Assembly (NCBI GenBank): GCA_018697195.1
Contig: CM031857.1
Span: 65,628,636 to 65,692,635 of the forward strand
Origin: Certhia americana
Lineage: Eukaryota > Chordata > Aves > Passeriformes > Certhiidae
Direction of reading: 5' to 3'
DNA: 64,000 bases
Shown piece after piece: positions 26,287-37,340 of this stretch. Numbering within the stretch: position 1 is the stretch's first letter; every line of letters starts with the position of its first letter. The translations under genes and the position numbers were made by a program. The notes beneath the pieces were generated by a model that saw only the letters and a program-made list of their open reading frames with translations, searched no databases and was not told the DNA's origin.

Positions 26287-26461
26287 CATCTGAGAGTTTG
26301 GCAAAGCCCAAAGCAACTTGTGTCATTCATTAAGCTCTATGCAAGATCACCTAATCAATTCATTATATTTTGCTTTTAAAAGTAAAACATTAACTTTGTG
26401 GTTATTTCTGCTAAACAGAAAGAGGGGAAATATTCTCAAAGACACCACAAAGACATTGAAA
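26287..26461. other. Short unique spacer
   Basis: AT-rich sequence between the inverted repeat and the next CR1. No feature recognised. Confidence 0.5.
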
Positions 26462-26815
26462 CTTCAGGGACTGTTGCTCTGGGGATCATCTTGTCCAACT
26501 CCCCAGCTCGAGCATGATGACCTAGAGCCAGTGGTTCAGTGTGTGCCTGTCACCTCTTGTCCTATGACTGGGCACCAATGAAACAAGCCTGGCTCTGTCC
26601 TTCTTGCATGCTTCACTCAGGTATTTAGGTACATTGATAAGTTTCCCTTCCCAGTTTCTTCAGGCCAAACAGGCCCAGCTGTCTTGGCCCTTCCGCATGG
26701 GAGAGATGCTCCAGTCAGTCATCATCTTCATGGCCCTTCACTGGACTCTCTCCAGTGCCTCTGTATCTCCAAACACAGGACCCCAGGAGTGACCTCGCCA
26801 GTGTTGAGTAGAGTT
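26462..26815 (-). mobile_element. CR1 LINE fragment, tail lost, internally deleted
   Basis: The plus strand shows the reversed CR1 order: an 'tctggggatcatcttgtcc' block, cagctcgagcatgatgacc, tagagccagtggttcagtg, then the 'ggccaaacaggcccagctgt' block and 'gtgacctcgccagtgttgag'. These match the bird CR1 3' region read backwards. The sequence jumps directly from the distal block at about 26540 to the 'cacctcttgtcctatgactg' block, so a section of roughly 100 bases is missing, and the octamer tail is also lost. The copy ends just before the A-rich tract at 26.85 kb. Confidence 0.88.
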
Positions 26816-26853
26816 TACCAGTACTAAATAGAGGCAACATAAAAAAGAATTTG

Positions 26854-26980
26854 CTCTTGAATTAGGAAAAAAAAAAAAAAAAGGAAAAAAAAAAAAAAAA
26901 GTCATCAAAAAATTTAAAAAAAAAAAAAAAAAAGGAAAAAAAAGAAAAAAAGTCATCAAAATATTTTACTCTTGAATTAG
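26854..26980. repeat. A-rich insertion flanked by a 12-bp direct repeat
   Basis: ctcttgaattag occurs at 26854-26865 and again at 26969-26980. Between them lie long A runs interrupted by gg and two copies of gtcatcaaaa (26901-26910 and 26952-26961, 51 bases apart). This could be a target-site duplication around a nearly bare poly-A insertion with later internal duplication, or simply slippage and unequal tandem duplication. No body of a retroposon is visible between the flanks. The minus-strand translation (poly-Phe) is not a gene. Confidence 0.8.
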
Positions 26981-28899
26981 ATCTACCACTTTTCAGCTAA
27001 AAAGGTTTTGAACTGGATCAGCTAGATCAGGGATCAATATGGACCACTTACAGTATTATTGACAAATTTAGAGAGATATATTGCAATATTAATAAATCCT
27101 ATGTTCTTTTTCTCTTTTCTTAAGTAAGAGGCAAAATATTTTAAAAAATGTAAAATTGTACTATATTGATTAAACTTAGTCTATTAATTTGTTCAAAAGA
27201 CAATTTCTTCTTGAAAATCATGGTTCTGTTTTCAGTAATTTGGTTAAAAAAAAGGAAACGTTCTTATGTGGTTACTGCTTTTTCTAGTCTAGATGGATTC
27301 CTTTGATTCTGTATTTGTATAAATAAGTAAATTCCAAAAAGTGGCAAATGTGTTTTTATGGTGTTAGTTACATTTTAGTATCCACATTACTTCCAGGCAC
27401 ATGTCAAAGTGAGGTAGGTGTAAAGACCAAGAGCAGAGGAAAAAATGTGATTGTATGAGGGATGTTATGACAGTTCTGTATGCATAATACATACATCCCA
27501 GGAGGCAATTCTGCATCTGTTACATATATTTATGTATTTTTACTTGTAGTTTTGGAGATGGTTAAGATTTATGGTGATAGATTCGATTCCCTTAAAGACA
27601 ATAAAAGGAAACATGCAACAAGGGTACTATTTCGTTAGTGAGTGAAATGAGCTGGGTGTAAAAGTTGTGCACCTGGTAGGCTCTGTGAAGGTTAAGGACT
27701 TTCTATTCTCTACACTTAGTATCATTTCTACAGTGGTTTTCAAAATACTTTCAAAACAAACCTCCAATAGATTTGATCTATGTGCGGCTAAAGCATGTTT
27801 CTGTTCATTACAATGACTGAAAGAGGGTAAGAAAACAATTGCTAGATGTTAAAGACTAACACAGGAATGATGAAGACATTTCGTGAGTGAAAAGAAAAAT
27901 CCTGAAGTCTCAGGGAATGAAGAAAGTGATGATAAATGAAGACAACAACACAAGGGTAAAAAGACAGAAAAGATAAAATGGCTAAAGAGACAGACAATCT
28001 TATACAACTAACTGTTTGAAGAAACAACTCACTGTGTTGTACTGTAATGTCATTTCCTGACCATTGAATTTTCTATGAAGAGATAAATGAGCCTTCTACT
28101 GCCTTCCATTACACAGCAGGTATTTCTTAGTCTGTGTTATACAGGGGATTTCAAAAACTATCTTCATAGAAAATTCCTAGATACTCTTGGAGGACAAAGG
28201 ATTATATATTTGCAGTTTAATTTTGACTCTGAGCATCAGAAGACCATCTACAGAAAGAAACAAATAAAAAGGTATGTGTCAGAGTATAAGCCAAACAGAG
28301 GCTTCACCATTCAAATATATGTAATTCTACTATTGCCTCTGATATGATTTTGAAGTTTTTTTGAAGACATCTTGTATTCAAAATGAACCCTCTTAAACAC
28401 AGGCTATTATACCATGTGAACTCATTGTCTTTCCTGGTATTTCAATTACTATATACAAATTAAGAAAAATCTCAAAACACAAAACAATGAAGATAGGAAT
28501 TGGGGAAACACTTAGAACAAAAATATAAATCTGGCAATATCTTTTTCCAACTGTAATATTTCAAAGCTGTTTTCATTTACATGAAGAGTAGAAGAAATGG
28601 AAATTCTTTATGGAATATAGCATATACCACAAAAGTTAGCGAAGAAGTTATTGCTACTAATCAGGAGATAAAAGCATATTTGCTATCAATTCAAAAACAT
28701 CTCAGAACTCATATATCCTTTCAATGAAATGAAGAATTCAAACGGTTATCAAATGGTACTCTGTAAACTAAATAAAGTTTGTAAAAGAGATTTATAGAAA
28801 ACATAGCATAAAACATCATTAATGTTATAGTGAAATAAAAATTACATTTACAAAGAATGCATGAATATCATGTTGTATTTGAGCTTGAGGACTTTCAGT
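26981..28899. other. Unique non-coding DNA
   Basis: No gene or repeat family is recognised. It is AT-rich with short open frames only (up to 86 codons at 28087-28347). Confidence 0.55.
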
Positions 28900-29653
28900 T
28901 TGATCTGCGTGAACTTTATGAGGTTCAATTAGGCCAAGTGCAAGATTCTGATAGGTACAACTCTCAGTGCCAATACAGGATGGGAGATAAAGGGAGAAGG
29001 GCTTGGGGGTACTGGTGGATGCAAAGCTGGATATGAATCCAGAAAGCAAATCATATCCTGAGCTGCATCAAGAGAAGCATGTCTGGCAGGTCAAGGGAGG
29101 TGATCCTACCCTCCTGCCCCAGACTTGTGAGACCTCACCTGCAGTACTACATCCTGGGGTCCTCAACATAAGGAGCATATGGACCTGTAGAACTGGATCC
29201 AGAGAAGAGCCAAAAAAAAAAAAAAGATCAGGGGAATGGAGCTTCTATGAAGCCAGACTGAGAGATTTGGGGTTGTTCAGTCTGGAGAAGAGAAAGCTCC
29301 AGAGCAGCCTTATTGCACACTTTCAATATTTAGAGGAGACATGTAGGAAAGATGAGGACAAATATTTTAGCAGGTCCTTTTGCAAGAGGACAAATGGCAT
29401 TGCTTTTAAACTAAAAGAGGGTAGATTTAGACTAATGAAGAACATTTTTTTTATGATGAAGGTGGTGAAACACTGAAACAGGCTGAGCAGAGAGGTAGTA
29501 GATGTACCATCCCTGGAAATATTCGAGGTCGGGTTGGACAAAGCACTGAGAAACCTGATGAAATTGAAGATGTCCCTGTTCATTGCAGGAAGGTTGTACT
29601 AGGTAACATTTAAAGGCCATCTCCAATCCAAAATATTCTATGACCTTATGATT
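28900..29653 (+). mobile_element. CR1 LINE, ORF2 C-terminus and 3' tail
   Basis: This is a 750-base CR1 3' segment on the plus strand. It encodes the C-terminal part of ORF2: VLVDAKLDM near 29005-29031, then GLFSLEKRKLQSS near 29270-29305, FKLKEGRFRL near 29408-29437, and V-V-K-H followed by a TGA stop (29474-29476) where bird CR1 normally has tryptophan. Past that stop the CR1 phrase NRLSREVVDVPSLEIFE continues to the tail attctatgaccttatgatt (29635-29653). The 157-codon open frame at 29003-29476 is therefore a transposon relic, not a gene. An A run at 29212-29225 disrupts the frame. Confidence 0.95.
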
Positions 29654-30175
29654 ACCAGTTCAAATTTCCCATACTGATCTATCCTGAGATTCTTTAAGAA
29701 ATTAGATGCAAACAGAATTTAAATAGCAAATAATACATAATATTGCAAATAAGAAAATGTTTGGAACTACAAAAAATTAAAATATCAAGATTAGATAGCC
29801 CAAACACATTGGATACATCTGTGACCCATGAACTAGTATGCTATTTTGAATTGATATAGAAATTTACTTGCAGTTTTTGCAAGCTGCAGGTCCTAGATAT
29901 TGATATAGATCTAGTCCAGTGTAATTTTATAGTTTATAAGGGATTTGTCAATGCTTATTTTATCAAAACAAGTAAATTTCACAAACATTTGAGGTGAAAA
30001 ATTGTGGGAGAAGGGTGGAGAGAGAAAAGGACATCTTTACAGGAACCTCTTAATGAGATTTCTACCCTCCTTAAAAACATAAGTTCTAAGTATTTTTGTG
30101 GCAGTAAGAGGTTGTGGTCAGCTTATGGTAACTGAACAATAAGGATTGGAGACTTTACAGATTTTCTGCTAAGTA
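29654..30175. other. Unique non-coding DNA
   Basis: AT-rich, no recognised gene, repeat or regulatory site. Confidence 0.5.
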
Positions 30176-30260
30176 TTTTTGTTGCTTTTGGTTTGGTTTT
30201 GGTTTTGGGGGGTTTTTTGTGGGTTTTTTTTTTGTTGTTGTTGTTGTTTTTTTTTTCTTT
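30176..30260. repeat. G/T-only low-complexity tract
   Basis: The plus strand is almost purely G and T: ggtttggttttggttttggg, then ggttttttgtggg, a T run, (gtt)n and another T run. Several runs of three or more G lie close together. A second tract of the same kind and the same strand is at 33.24 kb. Confidence 0.9.
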
Positions 30261-31070
30261 GCTACATCATAATACAAAAGAATAGAATTTTGTGAAGGTC
30301 CAACATATTTTATTGTAGCTGGGTGGAAAGACTGCTTTTACCTATTATGGTAGCTCTATAAGCAAATAAAAGTTAATTTTGTTATTTTTCAAACTTTTAT
30401 TTTTCCTGCATTTTTGCTAAATTGTTCCATTCATCAGTAGAAGATAAATTAATGTGTTAAAGCTGAAGGCAGCTATTTAAGAAGTTTAAACCATATGCTT
30501 AATTGACATGTTAAAAGTTAGAGTCAGAGTCAACTCCAGTACGTAAAAATGTATAAGCACACAAATTATGGCACTCTGTTCCACAGCTCCAGAGGCATTA
30601 TGCCATCCACTTCATTAATCAAGGGTATGCCCCAACTTTCAACATTTGATGATTTACAGTCATCCTTCGTACATGCTCAGCTATAAGAATATACAGGTCT
30701 CTCTGCAGTGGAGTAAACTTAGCACACAGATATCAAATTTGAGACTAATTTAATAAGTCCTTTTGCTTATTTTAGTAGATGCATGGTTTCTTATCCTAAT
30801 CAAGAATATAGCTTCTACTTCTGATGTAGTTCAAGCCACAGCTGAGAAAAGTAATTCTAGTACTCAGAATAATTTTATCTTTATTATAGTCAACAGTGTC
30901 AATTATGAATGGCTCCTTATGAAGGAAGACACCTATTCTTTAGAAAATGGATTAACACTGCACCTGATTAGGAATCAGTGCAATATTCAGGAGACAGCAA
31001 ACAGAAATAAATTATTGTAGATTCCTATGTTGAAATTTACTGGTGCCTTAGGGGTGTAAGGCTATCTGAA
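30261..31070. other. Unique non-coding DNA
   Basis: No gene is recognised. An 85-codon open frame at 30763-31020 (plus) has no family resemblance. Confidence 0.5.
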
Positions 31071-31180
31071 GGAAAAACTGAACAATGGAGAGTTCTAGGA
31101 AGACAGAAAGAGAGTAGGGAAAAAGGGGAGGAGATTGAAGAAAAGAGGGAGAAAGGGAGAGGGAGAGAAAAGGAAAGAAC
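31071..31180. repeat. Purine-rich (GA) stretch
   Basis: About 110 bases are nearly all A and G on the plus strand (for example agagggagaaagggagaggg at about 31143). It is a smaller and less ordered relative, in composition only, of the terminal G-rich array. Confidence 0.8.
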
Positions 31181-33238
31181 TTTTCCATCTGTTCCTTTTA
31201 AATTTTCCTCAGGATATATAATCTTGTTCAGCAAATGTTATTTTTTAATAAAAGGGCTATGAATTGCTTCCAAACTCTTGCATTCATGTTTGTATCATCA
31301 AGTGCTCAGAATTATCTAAGGGGAAAGTAAAGAATTATTCCCCTTCCCAAGTGTCCACCGCAAGATAAGAAATGTAGCATACTACCGTCAGGAGTAGGAG
31401 ACCAGGACACTGTGGTGTGCCATGGGTGGTCAACAGGTGATCCATGGAACTTTAGTTTCCAGTTCCAGTGCAAAACATCCTGCCATGGACTAGCTAACTG
31501 AGAACTAGAACACAGTCCAACCTCGAGCTCAGAGTATGCTTTATTTACTAGTCTATGCAGTATCCTGATGATACTCTTTTTCCTCTTGCAGAAGCTCTTC
31601 TGCAAGTTTGGTTCAGTTCATTTCAAAGTTCAGTTTTCTCTGCATGCCACTGTTGAAAGAGACAATTACTCCAAGGAATAGAGACTTTTGCTATGGCACA
31701 AGGCAGACAAGGCTGATATGTTTCATCTGGTCAGGAAGTTCCCTACCTACTGAATATATATGTGCAAAAGGAAACATAATGTTTTTAAAGTAAAAACTAG
31801 GTTGCCATCACAAATATGTGTTTAAGTTGTCTGAAAGAAATAACATCAGTCTAATCTAATAATTAGGCACTGAATCACTTGTTAGAATATTTAAATATTT
31901 TATTTCATAACAATTTCACACAGAAATAATCTATAGAACTTTAATTATTAGTTTTGAGTTTCTGTTCTAATCCAACAATATTTTCTTAGGAGCTTGGCTT
32001 TACTCCCCTTGTGAGTGTATTTTTAAGGTGACTTGTATTTTACCTGCACTATGTGGGAAAGGTAAACCTGAATGCCTTGTCTAGGGGATCTGGAAGGAGC
32101 TATTTCCATACCTAGTGCACTGAGCACCAAGTAAAATGGACAGGTTTTCAGATGTGTACTGCCACCAGAGCAAAGGCAGGGCTGATTGTTTGGCATTTGT
32201 AATTCATGTGGCCTGTTGCTTTACATCTGATTGGCAACAATTGACCAGAGTTTGTAGACTACAAAGACTGCATTGAAAGTGGCTAATACTGCTGTAATTA
32301 GGAAAATACAGAGCCCTGCAGTAATCTCTGAGCAGCTACTGAGTGAATAGTCAGTCTGGCTAATATATACCCCAGAATCAGATGTCTTCTTAAAATCCAT
32401 TATCATAGAATTCCCTTGGAACTGTGGTTAGTTTCATCAGTTCATGGCTTTATGAGCTAGACAATTAATATGAGTGATATCCTGACTTCCGCTCATAAAA
32501 ACAATCTCTCTCTAATGCTAGTATAATTTGGAGATACTCAAAAAAGTAACTTTCAGAAGAGTGAGGATGGTACTCTATAAGAGATCATATATAGTTTTGC
32601 AAAACCTGGATCACCAGGGCAATGAATGCTCTTTTTGAAGGCACACCCCCAAATTATCTAACAAACACTTAAAGTACGTACAAAAATCAGCATCTGGTAA
32701 AATATCAGATGAATTCTTTTCTTCAGACTCGAGAAGAAAGTAATAACAGTGATCTTCCGTTTATCTAGATGTTGTCATCATGTGTTATGCATGGTCTGTT
32801 ATAGAGGACCATATTTGTTCCAAAGGCAGATACATTCACTTCAGTGAGAGTCACACTATTTATTCCATAAGTGAATATGATATTAAATTAATCTAATCAA
32901 CAAAGGTATAAAATTATAGTTATTTCAATTGAAACCTTAGATATGAGAGTCACAGATCTTTTAGAATAAATGTTAATTATATTGTCATTGTTTTACATAG
33001 TTTCCAATTATATTGTGAGGGATCTCATGGTGGGGCAGAGATCAAAGCTATTTGAATATCAATACCAATAAGCATTGCGGATTCTTTCTGTTTGCATGAC
33101 CTTTTTAGTAAGGAAGATTTCCTTGGAAAAAGTAGAAATTCTTATATCACTAGGCAGATTCAGTGGTTTTAGTTTTGTTGAATTTCCTCAAACTATTTGA
33201 TGTAACTTAAAAGTAAGGACGATCATAGCCTGAACTGA
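31181..33238. other. Unique non-coding DNA
   Basis: Nothing coding is recognised. The segment 31312-31605 has an open frame of 97 codons on the minus strand and slightly higher GC, without known homology. No repeat family is seen. Confidence 0.5.
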
Positions 33239-33326
33239 TTTTTTTTTAATTTTGTGTTTTTTTTCTTGGTTGGGTTTTTTTTTGTTTGGTTTGATTTTGG
33301 GTTTGGGGTTTTTTTGGTTTTTTTAA
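33239..33326. repeat. G/T-only low-complexity tract
   Basis: The plus strand is built of T runs and G pairs or triplets (tttggtttgattttgggttt, ggggtttttttgg). It matches the 30.18-kb tract in style and strand. It gives a lysine/glutamine/proline-rich minus-strand frame that is not a gene. Confidence 0.9.
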
Positions 33327-36300
33327 TTCCATTTGATTAAAAGTCATTGTACTTCTTTGAGATGAGAGCTTTGTTATTTTGATTTGGGAAATAATACCAA
33401 CATGGACATTAGAACTTAACTTGCAAGATAGAAATAAATATGATGAAGACAAAATAAGCATCTGCTTCTTTAAAATATATGTGTGCCATTATGCCATGGA
33501 TGGTCATTTTAACAAAAAAACCCATGAAAATATCAGATATTTTTCTCCACCTGATTATTTTGAACTCGTCACATATAGGTGTACAGATGTATTTATATTT
33601 TTATGTATGCTGGTTTCACTAAAAGCAGTGACATATACGCCTAGACATAATTTGGAGTGTCTTTACCCTATCAGCTTTAATGGACTTCTAACACTGATTA
33701 TCCCCTGTCATTCTTTAATGGAGATGACAGGCAGATACCTAGCTTCAGTACCTCAGACCCATGAAGCTTGGGGAGGTGGCTAACACCTTTAGTTGTTTAT
33801 ATGATTTCATACAATACCAGACAGCTGCATTAATCCAACCATGGAGTAAGATATGTAGTCTGAGAGGTATTGCAGGACAGATAGGTAGCCACTGCACTCC
33901 AGAGAGGTATTTCACCCTTGGTCTTAAGGTCAGCCACTGGGATTGTAAAAGAAACATATTTTAATGATTGCTTCCACCAGACTCAGGATCAGACCAGACC
34001 AGATCCTACATGTGGGGATCCAGCTATCTTCAAAATCCATCCTTTAGTTATTGACAATTTTTAGATAAATTAATCCTGGACAATGTAACCCAAAGCCTTC
34101 TAAAATTCAGTTTCTATGTGATTTATGCTCTGTAAAGCAGTTTACTCATCTATGTCTTGACTAGAGAAGCAATTTCTTCCTTACTATTATTCAAAAAGTA
34201 TATTTGAGAAGGCAGCTTGGAAATACTGGCCACAAAAATATGGTTTTAGGTTCAGCCTTTAGCTATCCGTGCATCCTAATTTTAGGTTATGGAAGTCTGC
34301 TGAAGTTAAAATGCAGGATTAAGGGCCTGGTTTGGTTTGTAAAGATTTAACTAAAGATTTAGCTGAGCTTATATAGTGTAGGTAGGTAACAGATGAATCA
34401 TTCCATCTGTCCATGTCCATGTCCAAAAATATCTGTGGTTATTAGAGGTGAAAACATAGCAGAGAAAATCTATTTCAAAAAAGAGACTATGGAGGTAAAA
34501 GCTTCATCATAACAAAAAAAAAAACCCAAAAGCCCCATACAATAAATATCCTGCAGATAAAAAATACTATGGAACTGTCAGCAAATGAACTCATATACAC
34601 TTAATTTTCTATCTATACATTTCTGTATTAAGTTACACCCTTCTTCTATTTTGGGAAACACCATACTCAAGGAGGAATCCAAACATCTTTATAATTTTGT
34701 CAAAGAAAGGGTTCTGATTCATAATTTCTGAAACAGAGACAGCAGGAGATGAAATATCTAAGAATTCCAGCAAGTATTTTTTTGTTTGTTTTGTGGGTTT
34801 GTTTTGAAAAACAGAAACCCGTGAGCAAGTAACATTATCAAGGTTTGAATAATTCCTGTACTCAGCCACATCACTTGCACCTTCTCACACAGCTGCATTT
34901 TATTTACATGCACACACAAATATGGTGTGTTAGTCTTTAATTTTTGTTATACATAGCTAATGTGAATTGATAGCAGAGAACTCAATTCTTGCACATAAAG
35001 GATGTGAAGTGATAGGCTGATTTTTTCCCTCCTTCTCAATGAGCTTTTTCTCACATGAATGGTTTTAGTGTTAAGAAGTGTTGCCTAAGTACAGATATAT
35101 ACACTGACATCTTAAAACATTAACACTTTTATTTTTTCTTATACTCAAAAGGATTTACATCTTCCTGCTTGCCTCTTCCCTACCTACTCATTTAAATTTC
35201 AGACCTATCTGATCTGGTCCATGTGGGAATCACCAGAGATATCACAGCAGCTTCTCAACCTCTTGGGAATCGGCTTGCTGCTTTTTCTTATGCTAGTTCA
35301 CTTTGTCCTCCAAGTAAGAATTCAAATGTCAATCATTTTTTGTTCAATTTCATGGGGTAGAATCACAAAAATGGCAACCAATCCAATTGCAAATTACTTG
35401 ATGAATCTTCTTTGAAGAGTTGCCAATAATGCTAATCATCAAATGGTTGAATACAGCTCTGTAGAAATGCATTTGTGAAGAACAGCAATCTCTGTGACTT
35501 TGACAAAGGAACTGCTGACTTGCCTCACTGTTTGTCTTTTGATGTGAAAGAGCAAATCGATTTATAGAGCTTTTGCTTGCAGATGTAGGATATGATTAGT
35601 ATGCAGAAAGACCTTTCTACAGTGTCATTTGTTTATTTAGCTGTCTCTGCACTCAACCCTGATTGTGTATACTTAATTAATGTATACAAAGCTAAAAGAA
35701 ATAAAATCCTGGAACCATGATCATAGAATACTGTACTACATGTCATTCGTCACTGAAAATGCTATTTATATTTTATTTGCTACAAGGAAGGGAAATGCAT
35801 GCATTTAGGAAACTGTTTCAAAAAGTCCTTATGTTAGCCAAAAGCAGCCAGTTATATTTACACCAAAAAAGTGTCAATGAAAGTGGTTCAATTTAAGTAG
35901 AAGGTTCTTTTTTTCCCAGTGTTTAAATTTTTATTCCAAAGAGTTGTTGAGTCTTTATAAAAAGGTACCTCTGATGCCTTCCTGAGGTCAAAGTACTCTG
36001 TAAAACATCCTAAGAGACCTGAATCATCCTATTCTTCAAGGCCTTCTGGTTCTGTTGTTTGGAAATTTAAGCTGAGAAAGAGTTTAAAGAGGAAAGGAAA
36101 GACACTAGAGACCTTCATGTCAATAATGAATGATCAATAGAAGTCACACACTAGAAAATTGACATTCAGTCAGCAATTCTGTGTTATTCATGCACATTTT
36201 ACATTGTCTTTTCAGGTTTGTTCTGGGGAAAGTAGATACAGAAAGACAGAAAAATTTAGAAATCACCAGAATACCAAATAATGGAATCCAGAGTGACATC

Positions 36301-36349
36301 TAGTGACATGCTGTATAAGAAGCATGAACATTTAATTACTGAAATATAC
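33327..36349. other. Unique non-coding DNA
   Basis: The 134-codon open frame at 33379-33783 (plus) is unrecognised and starts inside sequence next to the G/T tract; I treat it as chance. The phrase gccactgcactccag at about 33888 recalls primate Alu but is isolated. A (tccatg)-type triplet repeat lies near 34412. A 23-base near-palindrome (tgtatac...gtataca) is at 35666-35688. Confidence 0.5.
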
Positions 36350-36680
36350 TGATTTTACTAGTCATATTAATTACAGCTTTCCAGAGAAACTCCTTAAAAA
36401 AAGTTACAGAAGCTTTTTAAAAATGCATTTCATAAGCATATGAGACCATTCACAATTCAAATTACTGAAATGTTTGCTTTTGTCTGTTGTGAGCAGCAAT
36501 TAATGTTGAAGCAAATTTTCTACATAAACATTAAAAAAGTTTATTAATACTGATGCTATAACTATTTTGTCATTATGGATTCACATTATTAATAACTTAA
36601 TTAACTCATCTGCAAGACCTTAAGCTCTTCTGCTCTTCAGCCATGAGCAAAATCATAAGCAAATTAATCTGAACCATGAT
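36350..36680. promoter_or_regulatory. Candidate conserved non-coding element
   Basis: A cluster of homeodomain-type cores lies in otherwise complex sequence: ATTAATTA at 36366-36373, caattaatg at about 36498, and the palindrome TTAATTAA at 36597-36604. This is the texture of developmental enhancers in gene deserts. No alignment was possible, so function and conservation are inferred. Confidence 0.22.
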
Positions 36681-37089
36681 GGTTCAAGATGGCAGATTGC
36701 TTTCTACATGAGCAAATTGTGTTTGACCTTCTGTTTTAAACTTTACCATGGTATTAACTGCAGAATTCTGGTCACTGAAATTGTTGTAAGGAAGGAGATT
36801 GCTATTAAAAAGTTGAAATCCAGAATACCCTGTTCTCAACTCAGTGTCCATCAAATACTGACTCAGATGATAATACCCTTAATTTCTATGGCATGAAAAG
36901 GCAAGACAAATTCATGTTATTAAAAGAATGAGATGATCTGCAAAGATCATGGAATAATGAAATTCTGCAAGGAATCATATAGAATTCTCCAGGTACTTCT
37001 CTTAAATAATACAGAAATACCTTGGAAAAGCCACTTGCAAATTATGTTAATGATACTACGCCTCTGTAAATAAGAAAGTGAAGAAATCC
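36681..37089. other. Unique non-coding DNA
   Basis: No recognised gene or repeat; one 62-codon frame without family resemblance. Confidence 0.5.
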
Positions 37090-37340
37090 CTCCCTGGGAC
37101 TAAAATAATTTTGTGGGTTGTAATGGATTAATGTTGAAGTTACTTTAATCAAATTTGCTCCTTTAAATCATATCTTTGTTCATTTTTCAACTTCAGTGTA
37201 TAAGAAATGTTTGTCATTTTCATGTTTTCACTAAAATCATTGCAGCACAGAGAGGAGGCGAGAGAAAAGATACATATTAGACTGATTAAGCTTCCATGTC
37301 AGTAACTTTAAATCAACAAATCAATTAATGGGAGAGAGAA
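37090..37340. promoter_or_regulatory. Candidate conserved non-coding element
   Basis: Complex AT-rich sequence with repeated TAAT/ATTA cores (ggattaatg, gactgattaagc, caaatcaattaatggg). It also holds a compact GC-richer centre, gcacagagaggaggcgagag, at 37245-37264. The call rests on motif density and lack of any repeat signature. Confidence 0.2.

Noticed and set aside
26738..26959. 73-codon phenylalanine-rich minus-strand frame
   Set aside because: It is a translation of the A-rich tract.
29003..29476. 157-codon plus-strand open frame as a gene
   Set aside because: It encodes the decayed C-terminal part of CR1 ORF2 and stops where the element has a mutated tryptophan codon.
30176..30260. 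Telomere-like repeat (ttttgggg)
   Set aside because: The vertebrate telomere unit is TTAGGG. The tract is irregular G/T low complexity without a constant unit.
33379..33783. 134-codon plus-strand frame
   Set aside because: No recognisable domain or splice context; of a length expected by chance in this window.
33888..33902. Alu-like phrase gccactgcactccag
   Set aside because: Alu is restricted to primates, and no other part of an Alu is present around it.
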